Source of the DNA: an uncultured Clostridia bacterium
GTDB lineage: Bacteria; Bacillota; Clostridia; TANB77; CAG-508
Reading direction: 5' to 3'
Assembly: GCA_949927455.1 (NCBI GenBank)
Contig: CATLEX010000007.1
Location: forward strand, 1-34,789
DNA length: 34,789 bases
Position numbers and translations under genes: made by a program. The notes under the pieces were generated by a model. That model saw only the letters and a program-made list of their open reading frames with translations, ran no database searches and had not been told where the DNA came from. Positions 27,785 to 34,789 of the stretch are shown here, piece after piece; the stretch's first letter is position 1; every line of letters starts with the position of its first letter.

Positions 27785-28961
27785 ATCAGATTGTACTGGT
27801 TGTACAGCTTGCAAAAGCGTGTGCCCACAGAAATGTATTGAAATGAAGTCAGATGAAGAAGGTTTTTTGTATCCAGTAATAGACAAAGAGAAATGTATTA
27901 ATTGTGGATTATGTGAGAAAGTATGCCCAGTTAAAAATGGAAAGGAAAAAGAAAATGAGCAAAAAGGATATGTTTTAAATCATAAAAATGATGAAGTGAG
28001 AAAAAATAGCACTTCTGGTGGTGCTTTTACACCAATTGCTGAATTTATTTTAGAAAAAAATGGAGTTGTGTTTGGTGCAGCTTTTGATGAAAATTTTAGA
28101 GTAGTACATAAATTTGTTGAGAATAAAGAAGAACTTCAATGTTTTCGAGGTTCTAAATATGTACAAAGTGATTTGGGAAATTGTTTTGAGAAAACGAAAG
28201 AATTTTTAGAACAAGGTCGATATGTATGTTTTTCTGGAACTCCTTGTCAAATTGAGGGGTTAAAAAGTTTTTTGAGGAAAGAGTACGAGAAGTTAATTAC
28301 AGTTGATGTGATGTGTCATGCGGTGCCTTCTCCATTGGTTTGGAAGAAATATTTTAATTATATCAAAAAATATAAACTAAAAGATGAAGAAGTGAAAAAA
28401 GTTTTGTTTCGAGATAAAAGTAAATATGGTTTTAAATATTCCATGATGACATTGGAGAGCGAAAATAAGAAATATAGTAGAGGAGTGGAGACAGATCCAT
28501 ATTTGAGAGCATTTTTTGGAGATTTGTCAGATAGACCATCTTGTTATCATTGTGCATTTAAAAAGCAATATCATGAAAGTGATTTTACGATATGGGATTG
28601 TTTTATTGCTGAAAATTTCGATAAAAATTTGGATGATGATAAAGGAACGTCAAGAGTTTTGGTAAATTCTAAAAAGGGACAAGCTATTTTTGAGGAGATA
28701 AAAGAACAGTTTCATGAGAAAGAAGTGGCTGTGGAAGATTTGGTAAGAAATGTGAAAGAAATGAGCCATAGTGTTGAACTTCCAGCGATGAGAGAAGAAT
28801 TTTTTAAAGATATTAATCAAATGGAAGAAAAAGATTTTTTTGAGAAATATTTTAAAGATACAGTAAAAGTAAAGTGCGAAAGAAGTGTTAGAATATTTCT
28901 GGCGAAAACGGGTATTTATAAAAATATCAAAAGATTGGCAAAGAGAATTCTAAAAAAGTAG
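27765..28961 (+). CDS. Fe-S protein with F420-hydrogenase/dehydrogenase beta-subunit-like C-terminal domain
   Basis: A 398-residue cytoplasmic redox protein. Residues 1-60 carry two ferredoxin-type 4Fe-4S motifs (CTGCTACKSVCPQKC and CINCGLCEKVCP). The rest matches the FrhB_FdhB N/C domains found in polysaccharide loci (RKNSTSGGAFTPIAEFIL, CFSGTPCQIEGLKSFL, CHAVPSPLVWKKYF, the RPSCYHCAFK cysteine pair). Such proteins are common next to pyruvyl-transferase-family genes in bacterial surface-sugar clusters, but their reaction is not established. AAAGGAG lies before the ATG; an upstream in-frame ATG at 27738 is inside the previous gene. Confidence 0.87.
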   Translation: MIQIINKSDCTGCTACKSVCPQKCIEMKSDEEGFLYPVIDKEKCINCGLCEKVCPVKNGKEKENEQKGYVLNHKNDEVRKNSTSGGAFTPIAEFILEKNGVVFGAAFDENFRVVHKFVENKEELQCFRGSKYVQSDLGNCFEKTKEFLEQGRYVCFSGTPCQIEGLKSFLRKEYEKLITVDVMCHAVPSPLVWKKYFNYIKKYKLKDEEVKKVLFRDKSKYGFKYSMMTLESENKKYSRGVETDPYLRAFFGDLSDRPSCYHCAFKKQYHESDFTIWDCFIAENFDKNLDDDKGTSRVLVNSKKGQAIFEEIKEQFHEKEVAVEDLVRNVKEMSHSVELPAMREEFFKDINQMEEKDFFEKYFKDTVKVKCERSVRIFLAKTGIYKNIKRLAKRILKK

Positions 28962-28976
28962 GAAAGAGAGAAGAAA

Positions 28977-30086
28977 ATGGAGCAACCAGTAAAAGTTTTA
29001 TATTTTGTTGACCGATTGTTGACAGGTGGGATTCAGAAATTTGTTTATGAACATGCAAAACATATGGATTTTTCAAAAGTTCAAATTGATTTTTTGGTGC
29101 TGGATGATGGAAATGATTACGAATTAGAAGAAGAAGTGAAAAAGTTAGGCTGTACATTATATAAATTAAAGGGAATTTGGATTAAGAAAAATGGGGATTT
29201 TATCCAATATCATAAAGCCTTAAATCAATTTTTTAAAGACCATCATGATTATAAAGTGGTACATATGCATTCTTCTAGCAAAAATTTTATGGTGCTGAAG
29301 ATGGCGAAAAAATATGGAATTGATGTGAGAATTGCACATTCCCATAATATTGGTTTTCAATCAAAAAATAAAATGAAGATTTTAGTTGGTGATTTCTTCA
29401 AAAAACCATTGAAGAAGTATGCGACCCATTATTTTGCATGTTCAAAGTTGGCAGGAAAGTGGCTTTTTGGAGAAAATGACGTAAAGATTATTCATAATGC
29501 AGTAGATTACCAAAAGTTTAAATTTAACCAGACAAAGCGTGATGAATTACGAAAAGAGCTTGGGCTTGAAAATAAGTTGGTTATTGGAAATGTGGGAAGG
29601 TTTAGCAATCAGAAAAATCATACTTTTTTGGTGGATATTTTTTATGAAATTCATAAACAAAATGAAGATGCAATTCTTATGTTGGTTGGAATTGGAGAAA
29701 AAGAACAAGAGATTCGAGACAAAGTTAAAACTTTAGATTTGATGGATTGTGTAAAATTTATGGGATTTTGCAAGAATACGAATGAATTATTTTGGTGTAT
29801 GGATGTGTTTTTGCTACCAAGTTTATATGAAGGTTTGCCGATAGTGGGCGTAGAGGCGCAATGTACAGGACTTCCTTGTTTTATGTCAAAAGATGTAATA
29901 ACAGATGAAGTAAAAATTGCAGAAAATGTGAGATTTATTGGATTGGAGAAAAGTCCAAAAGAATGGGCTGAAATTATTTTGAGTAGTGATTTAAGTAGGC
30001 GTGATACGTATGAAGAGTTGAAAAATGCTGGATATTTTATTGAGCAGACAGTAGAGGAGTTGCAGAAATTTTATAGGGAGGTTTAA
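28977..30086 (+). CDS. GT4-family glycosyltransferase
   Basis: A 369-residue GT-B glycosyltransferase. The N-terminal VLYFVDRLLTGGIQKFVYEHA contains the glycine-rich acceptor-side loop. Further on are HMHSSSKNF, RIAHSHN, HNAVD and VGRFSNQKNHTFLVDIF. The donor-binding element appears as LPSLYEGLPIVGVEAQ. AAAGAGAG precedes the ATG, 15 bases after the Fe-S gene. Similar in layout to the enzymes at 20579, 32413 and 33505 but needs no frameshift. Sugar unknown. Confidence 0.9.
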   Translation: MEQPVKVLYFVDRLLTGGIQKFVYEHAKHMDFSKVQIDFLVLDDGNDYELEEEVKKLGCTLYKLKGIWIKKNGDFIQYHKALNQFFKDHHDYKVVHMHSSSKNFMVLKMAKKYGIDVRIAHSHNIGFQSKNKMKILVGDFFKKPLKKYATHYFACSKLAGKWLFGENDVKIIHNAVDYQKFKFNQTKRDELRKELGLENKLVIGNVGRFSNQKNHTFLVDIFYEIHKQNEDAILMLVGIGEKEQEIRDKVKTLDLMDCVKFMGFCKNTNELFWCMDVFLLPSLYEGLPIVGVEAQCTGLPCFMSKDVITDEVKIAENVRFIGLEKSPKEWAEIILSSDLSRRDTYEELKNAGYFIEQTVEELQKFYREV

Positions 30087-30089
30087 AAT

Positions 30090-31163
30090 ATGAGAAAAAA
30101 CATTATTATGATAACAGATTATGCTGCGCCATATGAAGGAAATTTTATAGCCTCAATGAAGGAATTTGAAAAAATTGCTAAAGATAAGAATTATCAAGTA
30201 AAATTTTTATTTTCGGAAAGAACAGCAGATATTCAGTGGATAAAAAAGATGGCGTTAGAATATAAGATTGAATTTTTTGCAGAAGATATGACAAGTATTA
30301 TGAATATTCTTTCTAAATCAATTAGTAGAAATTCAGAAAATATAGTATATTCACATTTTGCTAAACATAAAACTCAATTGGCGATTAAGTTATTTAGGAT
30401 GTTACATAGTAATGTTAAGTTAGTTCAGCACTTTCACAATCATTGTAAAGTAAATTATCCATTTCCTAAAAAGCAATTTATGAAACTGGCTTATAAATTG
30501 TATGAAGGTGACTTGAATATTGGATGTTCAAAATCTGTTGCTGAGAGTATGCCATATTCAAAGAGAAAAGTTACATTTGTTGATAATGCTATTGATTTTA
30601 GAAGGTTGGATGGAAATGCTGTTGGTAATATGGTAAAAAAAGATGATGATAAATTTGTTATTTTAATGTTTGGCTTTAACTATGAGAGAAAAGGGGTTGA
30701 TATAGCATTAAAAGCGATAAGACAAATTGCAGATGAGAAAAAAATTGTTTTAGCAATTTCATTGGCAACCAATAAGGAAATTGTAGAAAATAAGATAAAA
30801 AGCCAATTTGAAGGAGAGATACCAGATTGGATTAGGATTTTGCCTCCTAGTGAAAATGTAAGTGAGTATTATTATATGGCAGATTTATTTTTGTCAGCGG
30901 CTCGTGAAGAAGGGTTTTGTTATTCATTAGTAGAGGCAACGTATTGTGGAACGAGATGTATGAGTAGTAGGATTGGAGGAGTTCCTCTTGATATTCCAGG
31001 AATGATAAGTTTTGAAAATGAAAATGTGGAAGATTTGAAAAATAAAATTTTAGGTACGATAGAGAACGATGAAAATAAGCTAGAAGAAGCAAAAAAATAT
31101 GTAGTTGAGAAATATGATTTGAGTAAATGGGCAAAAGAAATAATGAAAAAGTTGGAGGCTTAA
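30090..31163 (+). CDS. GT4-like glycosyltransferase
   Basis: A 357-residue protein with GT-B features. The start IMITDYAAPYEGNFIASMKEFEKIA is less typical than its neighbours. The C-terminal donor-site part is clear: MFGFNYERKGVDIALKA, then ADLFLSAAREEGFCYSLVEATYCG. GGGAGG lies before the ATG, three bases after the previous stop, so it is co-transcribed and probably coupled. Sugar unknown. Confidence 0.82.
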   Translation: MRKNIIMITDYAAPYEGNFIASMKEFEKIAKDKNYQVKFLFSERTADIQWIKKMALEYKIEFFAEDMTSIMNILSKSISRNSENIVYSHFAKHKTQLAIKLFRMLHSNVKLVQHFHNHCKVNYPFPKKQFMKLAYKLYEGDLNIGCSKSVAESMPYSKRKVTFVDNAIDFRRLDGNAVGNMVKKDDDKFVILMFGFNYERKGVDIALKAIRQIADEKKIVLAISLATNKEIVENKIKSQFEGEIPDWIRILPPSENVSEYYYMADLFLSAAREEGFCYSLVEATYCGTRCMSSRIGGVPLDIPGMISFENENVEDLKNKILGTIENDENKLEEAKKYVVEKYDLSKWAKEIMKKLEA

Positions 31164-31164
31164 A

Positions 31165-31894
31165 ATGGGGAGAAATGCAATTTTATTAACTGGTACAATT
31201 AATCCAAAAGTATTTTTTAAAAGACGGAAAAGATGTGTATGTGATTGATGAAAAGGTTCGATTAAAGCAATATGAAGAACGTATTAGTCAATATATTTTG
31301 AACACAGATTTTAATGATATTATATTTATAGAAAATTCAGATTATCCATTTGATTTTGAAACATATCAAAAAATGGCGAAGGAAAAATCGAAGCGTTTTG
31401 AATTTATTTCAATGAAGCCTAATGTGGATAAAGTAAAAGAATTGGGAAAGTCATATGGTGAGGCTGAACTAATTGATTATGCTATGAAAAATAGTCAATT
31501 AATCAAAGAACATCATATTGTTTATAAGATTACAGGAAGAATTTTTATCAAAAATTGGAAAAAAATTTTACGTACAAAAGAGAATGGAAAAAATGAGTTT
31601 ATCAGTATTAATAAAGCACAGTGGTGTAAAACAGATTTCTTTAAAGTCAATAAGGAGGATTATTTGAAATGTCTTTATGGAGTGGGAGAAAGATGCAATG
31701 AAAAAAAGGGAATTGATTTAGAAAAGGTATATTATCATCAATTAAAGAAGGCTGATATTGAAATTTCTAGTTTTAAAGAATATCCAAAATTAGAAGGTAT
31801 TTTTGGGACAACAGGACAAAAATATAACAAGCCTGTGTGGAAAATGATAATTTTTAATCTATTGATAAAGTTTGACTATTTTAAAGTAAAATAA
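31165..31894 (+). CDS. Putative polysaccharide-locus protein of unknown family, with +1 shift at CGG
   Basis: A 242-residue cytoplasmic protein read across a +1 shift at codon 21. The ATG at 31165 has GGAGG at 31152-31156 and lies just after the preceding stop. The first frame reads GRNAILLTGTINPKVFFKR. After AGA the C is skipped and GGA AAA GAT GTG TAT GTG ATT continues as GKDVYVIDEKVRLKQYEE, while the zero frame ends at TGA seven codons later. The beta-alpha start and the segment VYKITGRIFIKNW resemble sugar-nucleotide-dependent transferases found in capsule loci, but I cannot name the family. The downstream ATG 31235 has no ribosome site. Confidence 0.75.
31225..31228 (+). other. +1 frameshift site 9: AGA CGG A
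   Basis: In-frame CGG; skipping the C gives GGA (Gly) and a 222-residue continuation. Confidence 0.85.
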
Positions 31895-31905
31895 AGAGGT
31901 AAAAA

Positions 31906-32391
31906 ATGAATAAATTAGAAAGATTGGTTAATAATTATGTGTCACATTATAATCATAAAAAATATTGGAAAATGAAAGAGAAACTTTGTAATCCAAAAAC
32001 AAGTAAATTATTAAAGTGTTTTTATTTATATTGTTTGAAAAGAAGTGATGCTTTTAATTCAGCGAGCTTGGGGCATAGAATTAATGGAGGAAGCAAATGG
32101 GGAAGTGCACCAATTTTACCACATGGAATTAAGGGAATTTTTGTGACAGATAAAGCAAATATTGGAAAGAACGTGAAGATTTATCAGCAAGTAACGATTG
32201 GTATTAATAGAGAAGATGAAGGTGGACCAACGATTGGAGATAATTGTTTAATTGGAGTAGGGGCAAAAATCATTGGAAATATTACAATTGGAAATAATGT
32301 GAAAATTGGTGCCAATGCAGTTGTTTTTGAAGATGTGCCAGATTATGCGACAGTTGTTTTGAATAAGCCAAGAACGATTATAAAGAAATAA
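31906..32391 (+). CDS. Serine acetyltransferase-like hexapeptide-repeat acetyltransferase
   Basis: A 161-residue left-handed beta-helix acetyltransferase of the CysE/capsule type. The hexapeptide repeats run from ~80 to the end (VTDKANIGKNVKIYQQVTIG, TIGDNCLIGVGAKIIGNITI, IGANAVVFEDVPD). The N-terminal 60 residues are helical and basic. It lacks the long N-terminal domain of true CysE, and its place among glycosyltransferases suggests O-acetylation of a sugar rather than cysteine synthesis. AAAGAGG precedes the ATG. Confidence 0.85.
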   Translation: MNKLERLVNNYVSHYNHKKYWKMKEKLCNPKTSKLLKCFYLYCLKRSDAFNSASLGHRINGGSKWGSAPILPHGIKGIFVTDKANIGKNVKIYQQVTIGINREDEGGPTIGDNCLIGVGAKIIGNITIGNNVKIGANAVVFEDVPDYATVVLNKPRTIIKK

Positions 32392-32412
32392 TATTTATAG
32401 TTAGAGGTTATT

Positions 32413-33504
32413 ATGAAGAAAAAGAAAATTTTATATACAGGTTATTCTTCTAATATGGGAGGAATTGAGAGATTTTTGATTAATGTATGTAAAAACCTTG
32501 ATAAAAATAAGTTTGAAGTTTATATTTTAAGTTTTGATGGAAAAAACTTATATTTTCAAAAAGAATTAGAGCAAATAGGAATTAGATTTTTAAATATAAC
32601 TAGTAGGACAAAGAACTATCAAAAGTATGTGAAAGATTTAAAGAAAATATATGGTGAATATGATTTTGATGTGATTCATTTTAATATTATGAATTTTAGC
32701 TGTTTTGAGAGAATTATTTTGGCAAAAAAATATTCACAAGCAAGATTAATTCTCCATTCGCATTCTGCAAGTATTCAGAAAGTTTATCGAAAAACAAGAT
32801 TTTTGGACAAGGTTGGAAGATTTTTTACAAGAAATATTGAATATGAAAAACTTGCTTGCGGTCAAGAAGCTGGAGAGTGGCTTTTTGATAAAAAAGAATT
32901 TCTTGTTTTAAATAATGGAATTGATGTGCAAGAATTTCAATTTAATCCAAACAATAGAAATGAGATAAGAGATGAATTTAACATAAAAGATAATGAAACA
33001 GTTATGGGAGTAATTGCAAAATTGGAAGAACAAAAAAATCCTAGATTTTTAATGGATATATTTTTTGAATATCAAAAGTTAAATTCAGATAGTAAGTTGT
33101 TATTGGTGGGCGAAGGTTCATTAAGAGAGGAATTGGAGGAAAAAGCAAGAAGATTAGAAATTCAAGATAAAGTTTTGTTTTTAGGTAGACGAGATGATAC
33201 AGAAAAAATTTATTCTGCGATGGACATTTTTGTTATGCCATCTTGGTTTGAAGGATTTAGTATTGCAATTGTTGAGGCTCAGGTAAATGGATTGAAATGT
33301 TATACCAGTACAAATGTAGCAAGAGAATCGAATATAATAGGAAATGTTGAATTTTTATCATTGGAAGAAGCACCTAAGGATTGGGCACAAAAAATTTTTG
33401 AAGCAGATAATGGAAGAGATGAAAAAGCAATGGATAAAATTCCAGATAAGTTTAAGATAGAGGAAACAGTTAAGAGTTTAAGTAAAATTTATGAGGAGAA
33501 ATAA
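32413..33504 (+). CDS. GT4-family glycosyltransferase
   Basis: A 363-residue GT-B glycosyltransferase: ILYTGYSSNMGGIERFLINV at the N-terminus, HSHSASIQK, LNNGIDVQEF, VIAKLEEQKNPRFLMDIF and the donor-site MPSWFEGFSIAIVEAQ. It is paralogous in order of motifs to the enzyme at 28977. AGAGG precedes the ATG. The stop immediately precedes the start of the last gene. Sugar unknown. Confidence 0.9.
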   Translation: MKKKKILYTGYSSNMGGIERFLINVCKNLDKNKFEVYILSFDGKNLYFQKELEQIGIRFLNITSRTKNYQKYVKDLKKIYGEYDFDVIHFNIMNFSCFERIILAKKYSQARLILHSHSASIQKVYRKTRFLDKVGRFFTRNIEYEKLACGQEAGEWLFDKKEFLVLNNGIDVQEFQFNPNNRNEIRDEFNIKDNETVMGVIAKLEEQKNPRFLMDIFFEYQKLNSDSKLLLVGEGSLREELEEKARRLEIQDKVLFLGRRDDTEKIYSAMDIFVMPSWFEGFSIAIVEAQVNGLKCYTSTNVARESNIIGNVEFLSLEEAPKDWAQKIFEADNGRDEKAMDKIPDKFKIEETVKSLSKIYEEK

Positions 33505-34635
33505 ATGAAAAAGAAAATTTTATTTGTAATGGAATCGCTAAGAATTGGTGGAGCAGAAAAGAGTTTACTTACCATTTTATCTATGATTGATTATAGTAAA
33601 TATGACGTGGATTTATTTTTGTTTAGGTTTAATGGAGAATTTATGGAATTTTTGCCGAAAGAAGTAAACCTTTTGAATAAGCCCCAAAATTATGAAATTT
33701 TTCATGAAAATAGGAAATTAGCGCCTTTTAAATTTTTAATGAAATTAGATTTCAAAAGATGTTATCATAGCTTAATGTACTTGTTAAATTGCTTGTATTA
33801 TAAAATGATTGGAAAGTTATATATTGGTTGGGAACATGTACAATATATGTTTGATAAAATTGAAAAAGAATATGATACTTCTATTGCATTTTTGGAGAGA
33901 AAAACAATTTATTTTAATGTGGATAAAGTAAAATCGAAAAATAAAATTGGGTTTATTCATAATAATTATAAAAAATACCAATTTGATTATAAAAATGATA
34001 AAAAATATTTTGCAAATTATCAAAAAATAGCTACTGTATCAGAATACTGCAAGGAAGTGTTAGAAGAGATTTTTCCAGAATATAAGGAGAAATTTTTGGT
34101 CATAAAAAATATGGTATCCAAAAAAATGGTTAACCAAATGGCTGAGGAAAAATTGGATATTGAAAGAAAAGACAATGAAATTATGATTGCAACAGTGGGA
34201 AGACTAGTGAAGCAAAAAGGGATTGATCAGGCAATTGATGTGTGCAAAATGTTGGTGGATAATGGGTATCCCATAAAATGGTATGTTGTTGGTGGTGGAG
34301 AAGAAGAAGCAAGTTTGAATAAAAAAATTGTGGAGAATCATTTGCAAGACAATTTCATTTTGGTTGGACCTCAGAAAAATCCATATAAATGGATGAAAAG
34401 CTGTGATATATATGTGACAACTTCGAGATTTGAAGGATATGCAGTTACAATGTTAGAGGCGAAAGCCCTAGCAAAACCAATTGTAGCTACTGATATTAAT
34501 GAATTTAAAGAACAAATTGTAGATGGAGAAAATGGATATCTTGCCAAAGATAATGAAATGATGTATAATAAAATTGTAGAAATGATTGAAAATAAAAATG
34601 GAATAAAAGAGCGATTTATTCAAAATTTGGAAAAT
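33505..34635 (+). CDS. GT4-family glycosyltransferase, 3' end replaced by foreign sequence
   Basis: A GT-B glycosyltransferase of which about 377 residues are present. It starts [22 protein letters not shown], has [26 protein letters not shown] and the donor motif [23 protein letters not shown], then DGENGYLA. It is nearly complete: family members usually end within tens of residues of this point. From about 34635 the frame runs without stop into GC-rich sequence that reads as a helicase, so the natural C-terminus is missing. GAGGAG before the ATG, one base-step after the previous stop. Confidence 0.85.
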
Positions 34636-34789
34636 GTCCAGGGAGATGAGCGGGATGTGATCCTGTTTTCCGTGGGCTATGGGGCGGATCAGGCCGGGAA
34701 GGTCTCCATGAACTTCGGCCCGCTGAACCGGGCGGGGGGCTGGCGGCGGCTGAATGTGGCGGCCTCCCGGGCACGGCACGAGATGAAGG
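34636..34789 (+). pseudogene. Fragment of a superfamily I DNA helicase at a chimeric contig end
   Basis: Read in the same frame, the sequence gives [16 protein letters not shown], then [21 protein letters not shown]. This is the conserved motif V-VI region of large UvrD/DUF4011-type superfamily I helicases, where the arginines are catalytic or structural. By hand count the last 153 bases are about 67% G+C, against roughly 30% in the rest. Six CGG codons occur, all at arginine positions of the helicase. Codon use, base composition and protein family all change within a few bases, so this is another organism's DNA, probably joined by assembly at a short shared GAAAATGTC-like stretch. Confidence 0.85.

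Noticed and set aside
34468..34779. Minus-strand reading frame of 103 codons at the contig end
   Set aside because: It is the antisense of the glycosyltransferase and helicase fragment; its GC-rich part only mirrors the foreign tail.
33505..34789. A natural glycosyltransferase-helicase fusion protein
   Set aside because: The composition jump and codon-use change at the join, and the helicase piece being an internal motif V-VI fragment, fit a chimeric assembly better.

Overview
The window looks like one contig from an uncultured, very AT-rich low-GC Gram-positive bacterium (Bacillota, probably Clostridia-like). The signs are AGGAGG-type ribosome sites, AT-rich -35/-10 boxes, a CIRCE-like operator before groESL, RecU, a sortase, and GroEL and PyrG of Gram-positive type. 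The last ~155 bases (from about 34635) are ~67% G+C by hand count. They encode a piece of an unrelated superfamily I helicase joined in frame to a glycosyltransferase, so I read them as a chimeric contig end.

Layout. 1-4535: an LD-carboxypeptidase (5' cut), an MFS-like transporter, a DNA-binding protein with a degenerate SDR domain, a GNAT acetyltransferase and a YgjV-like membrane protein. 4721-12127, all plus strand: a short alaS, a sortase, a phosphofructokinase, trigger factor, a diacylglycerol-kinase-family lipid kinase and a CobW/COG0523 GTPase. 12252-15109, minus strand: uvrB and an inositol-monophosphatase-family gene. 15355-20346: recU, pyrG behind a possible attenuator, an SPFH/YdjI-like protein, groES and groEL. 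20579 to the end: a long cell-surface polysaccharide locus with glycosyltransferases, a fused Wzz/BY-kinase, a polymerase-like membrane protein, a pyruvyl-transferase-family protein, two acyltransferases, an Fe-S protein and a hexapeptide acetyltransferase.

Main discovery. Eight genes, two of them textbook housekeeping genes (uvrB, pyrG), are each broken by an apparent +1 frameshift, nine sites in all. At every site the zero-frame codon is CGG, and the correct protein resumes if the C is skipped so that the overlapping GGN is read as glycine. I scanned every CGG by eye on the coding strand of each gene. Every in-frame CGG in the AT-rich part is one of these nine sites, and none is used as arginine. 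More than 50 other CGG trinucleotides are out of frame. No real gene in the window shows a frame change at any other motif. The simplest reading is that this organism does not decode CGG as a normal triplet. Either the codon is unassigned and triggers +1 frameshifting, or CGGN is read as a four-base glycine codon. The glycines restored include the Walker A glycine of UvrB and the DPGTM glycine of PyrG, so the event must be efficient. The GC-rich tail uses CGG six times at conserved arginine positions, which fits its foreign origin.

No tRNA, rRNA, insertion sequence or CRISPR array was seen. No gene-free stretch exceeds 300 bases; the longest are about 245 (before recU) and 232 (before the polysaccharide locus).
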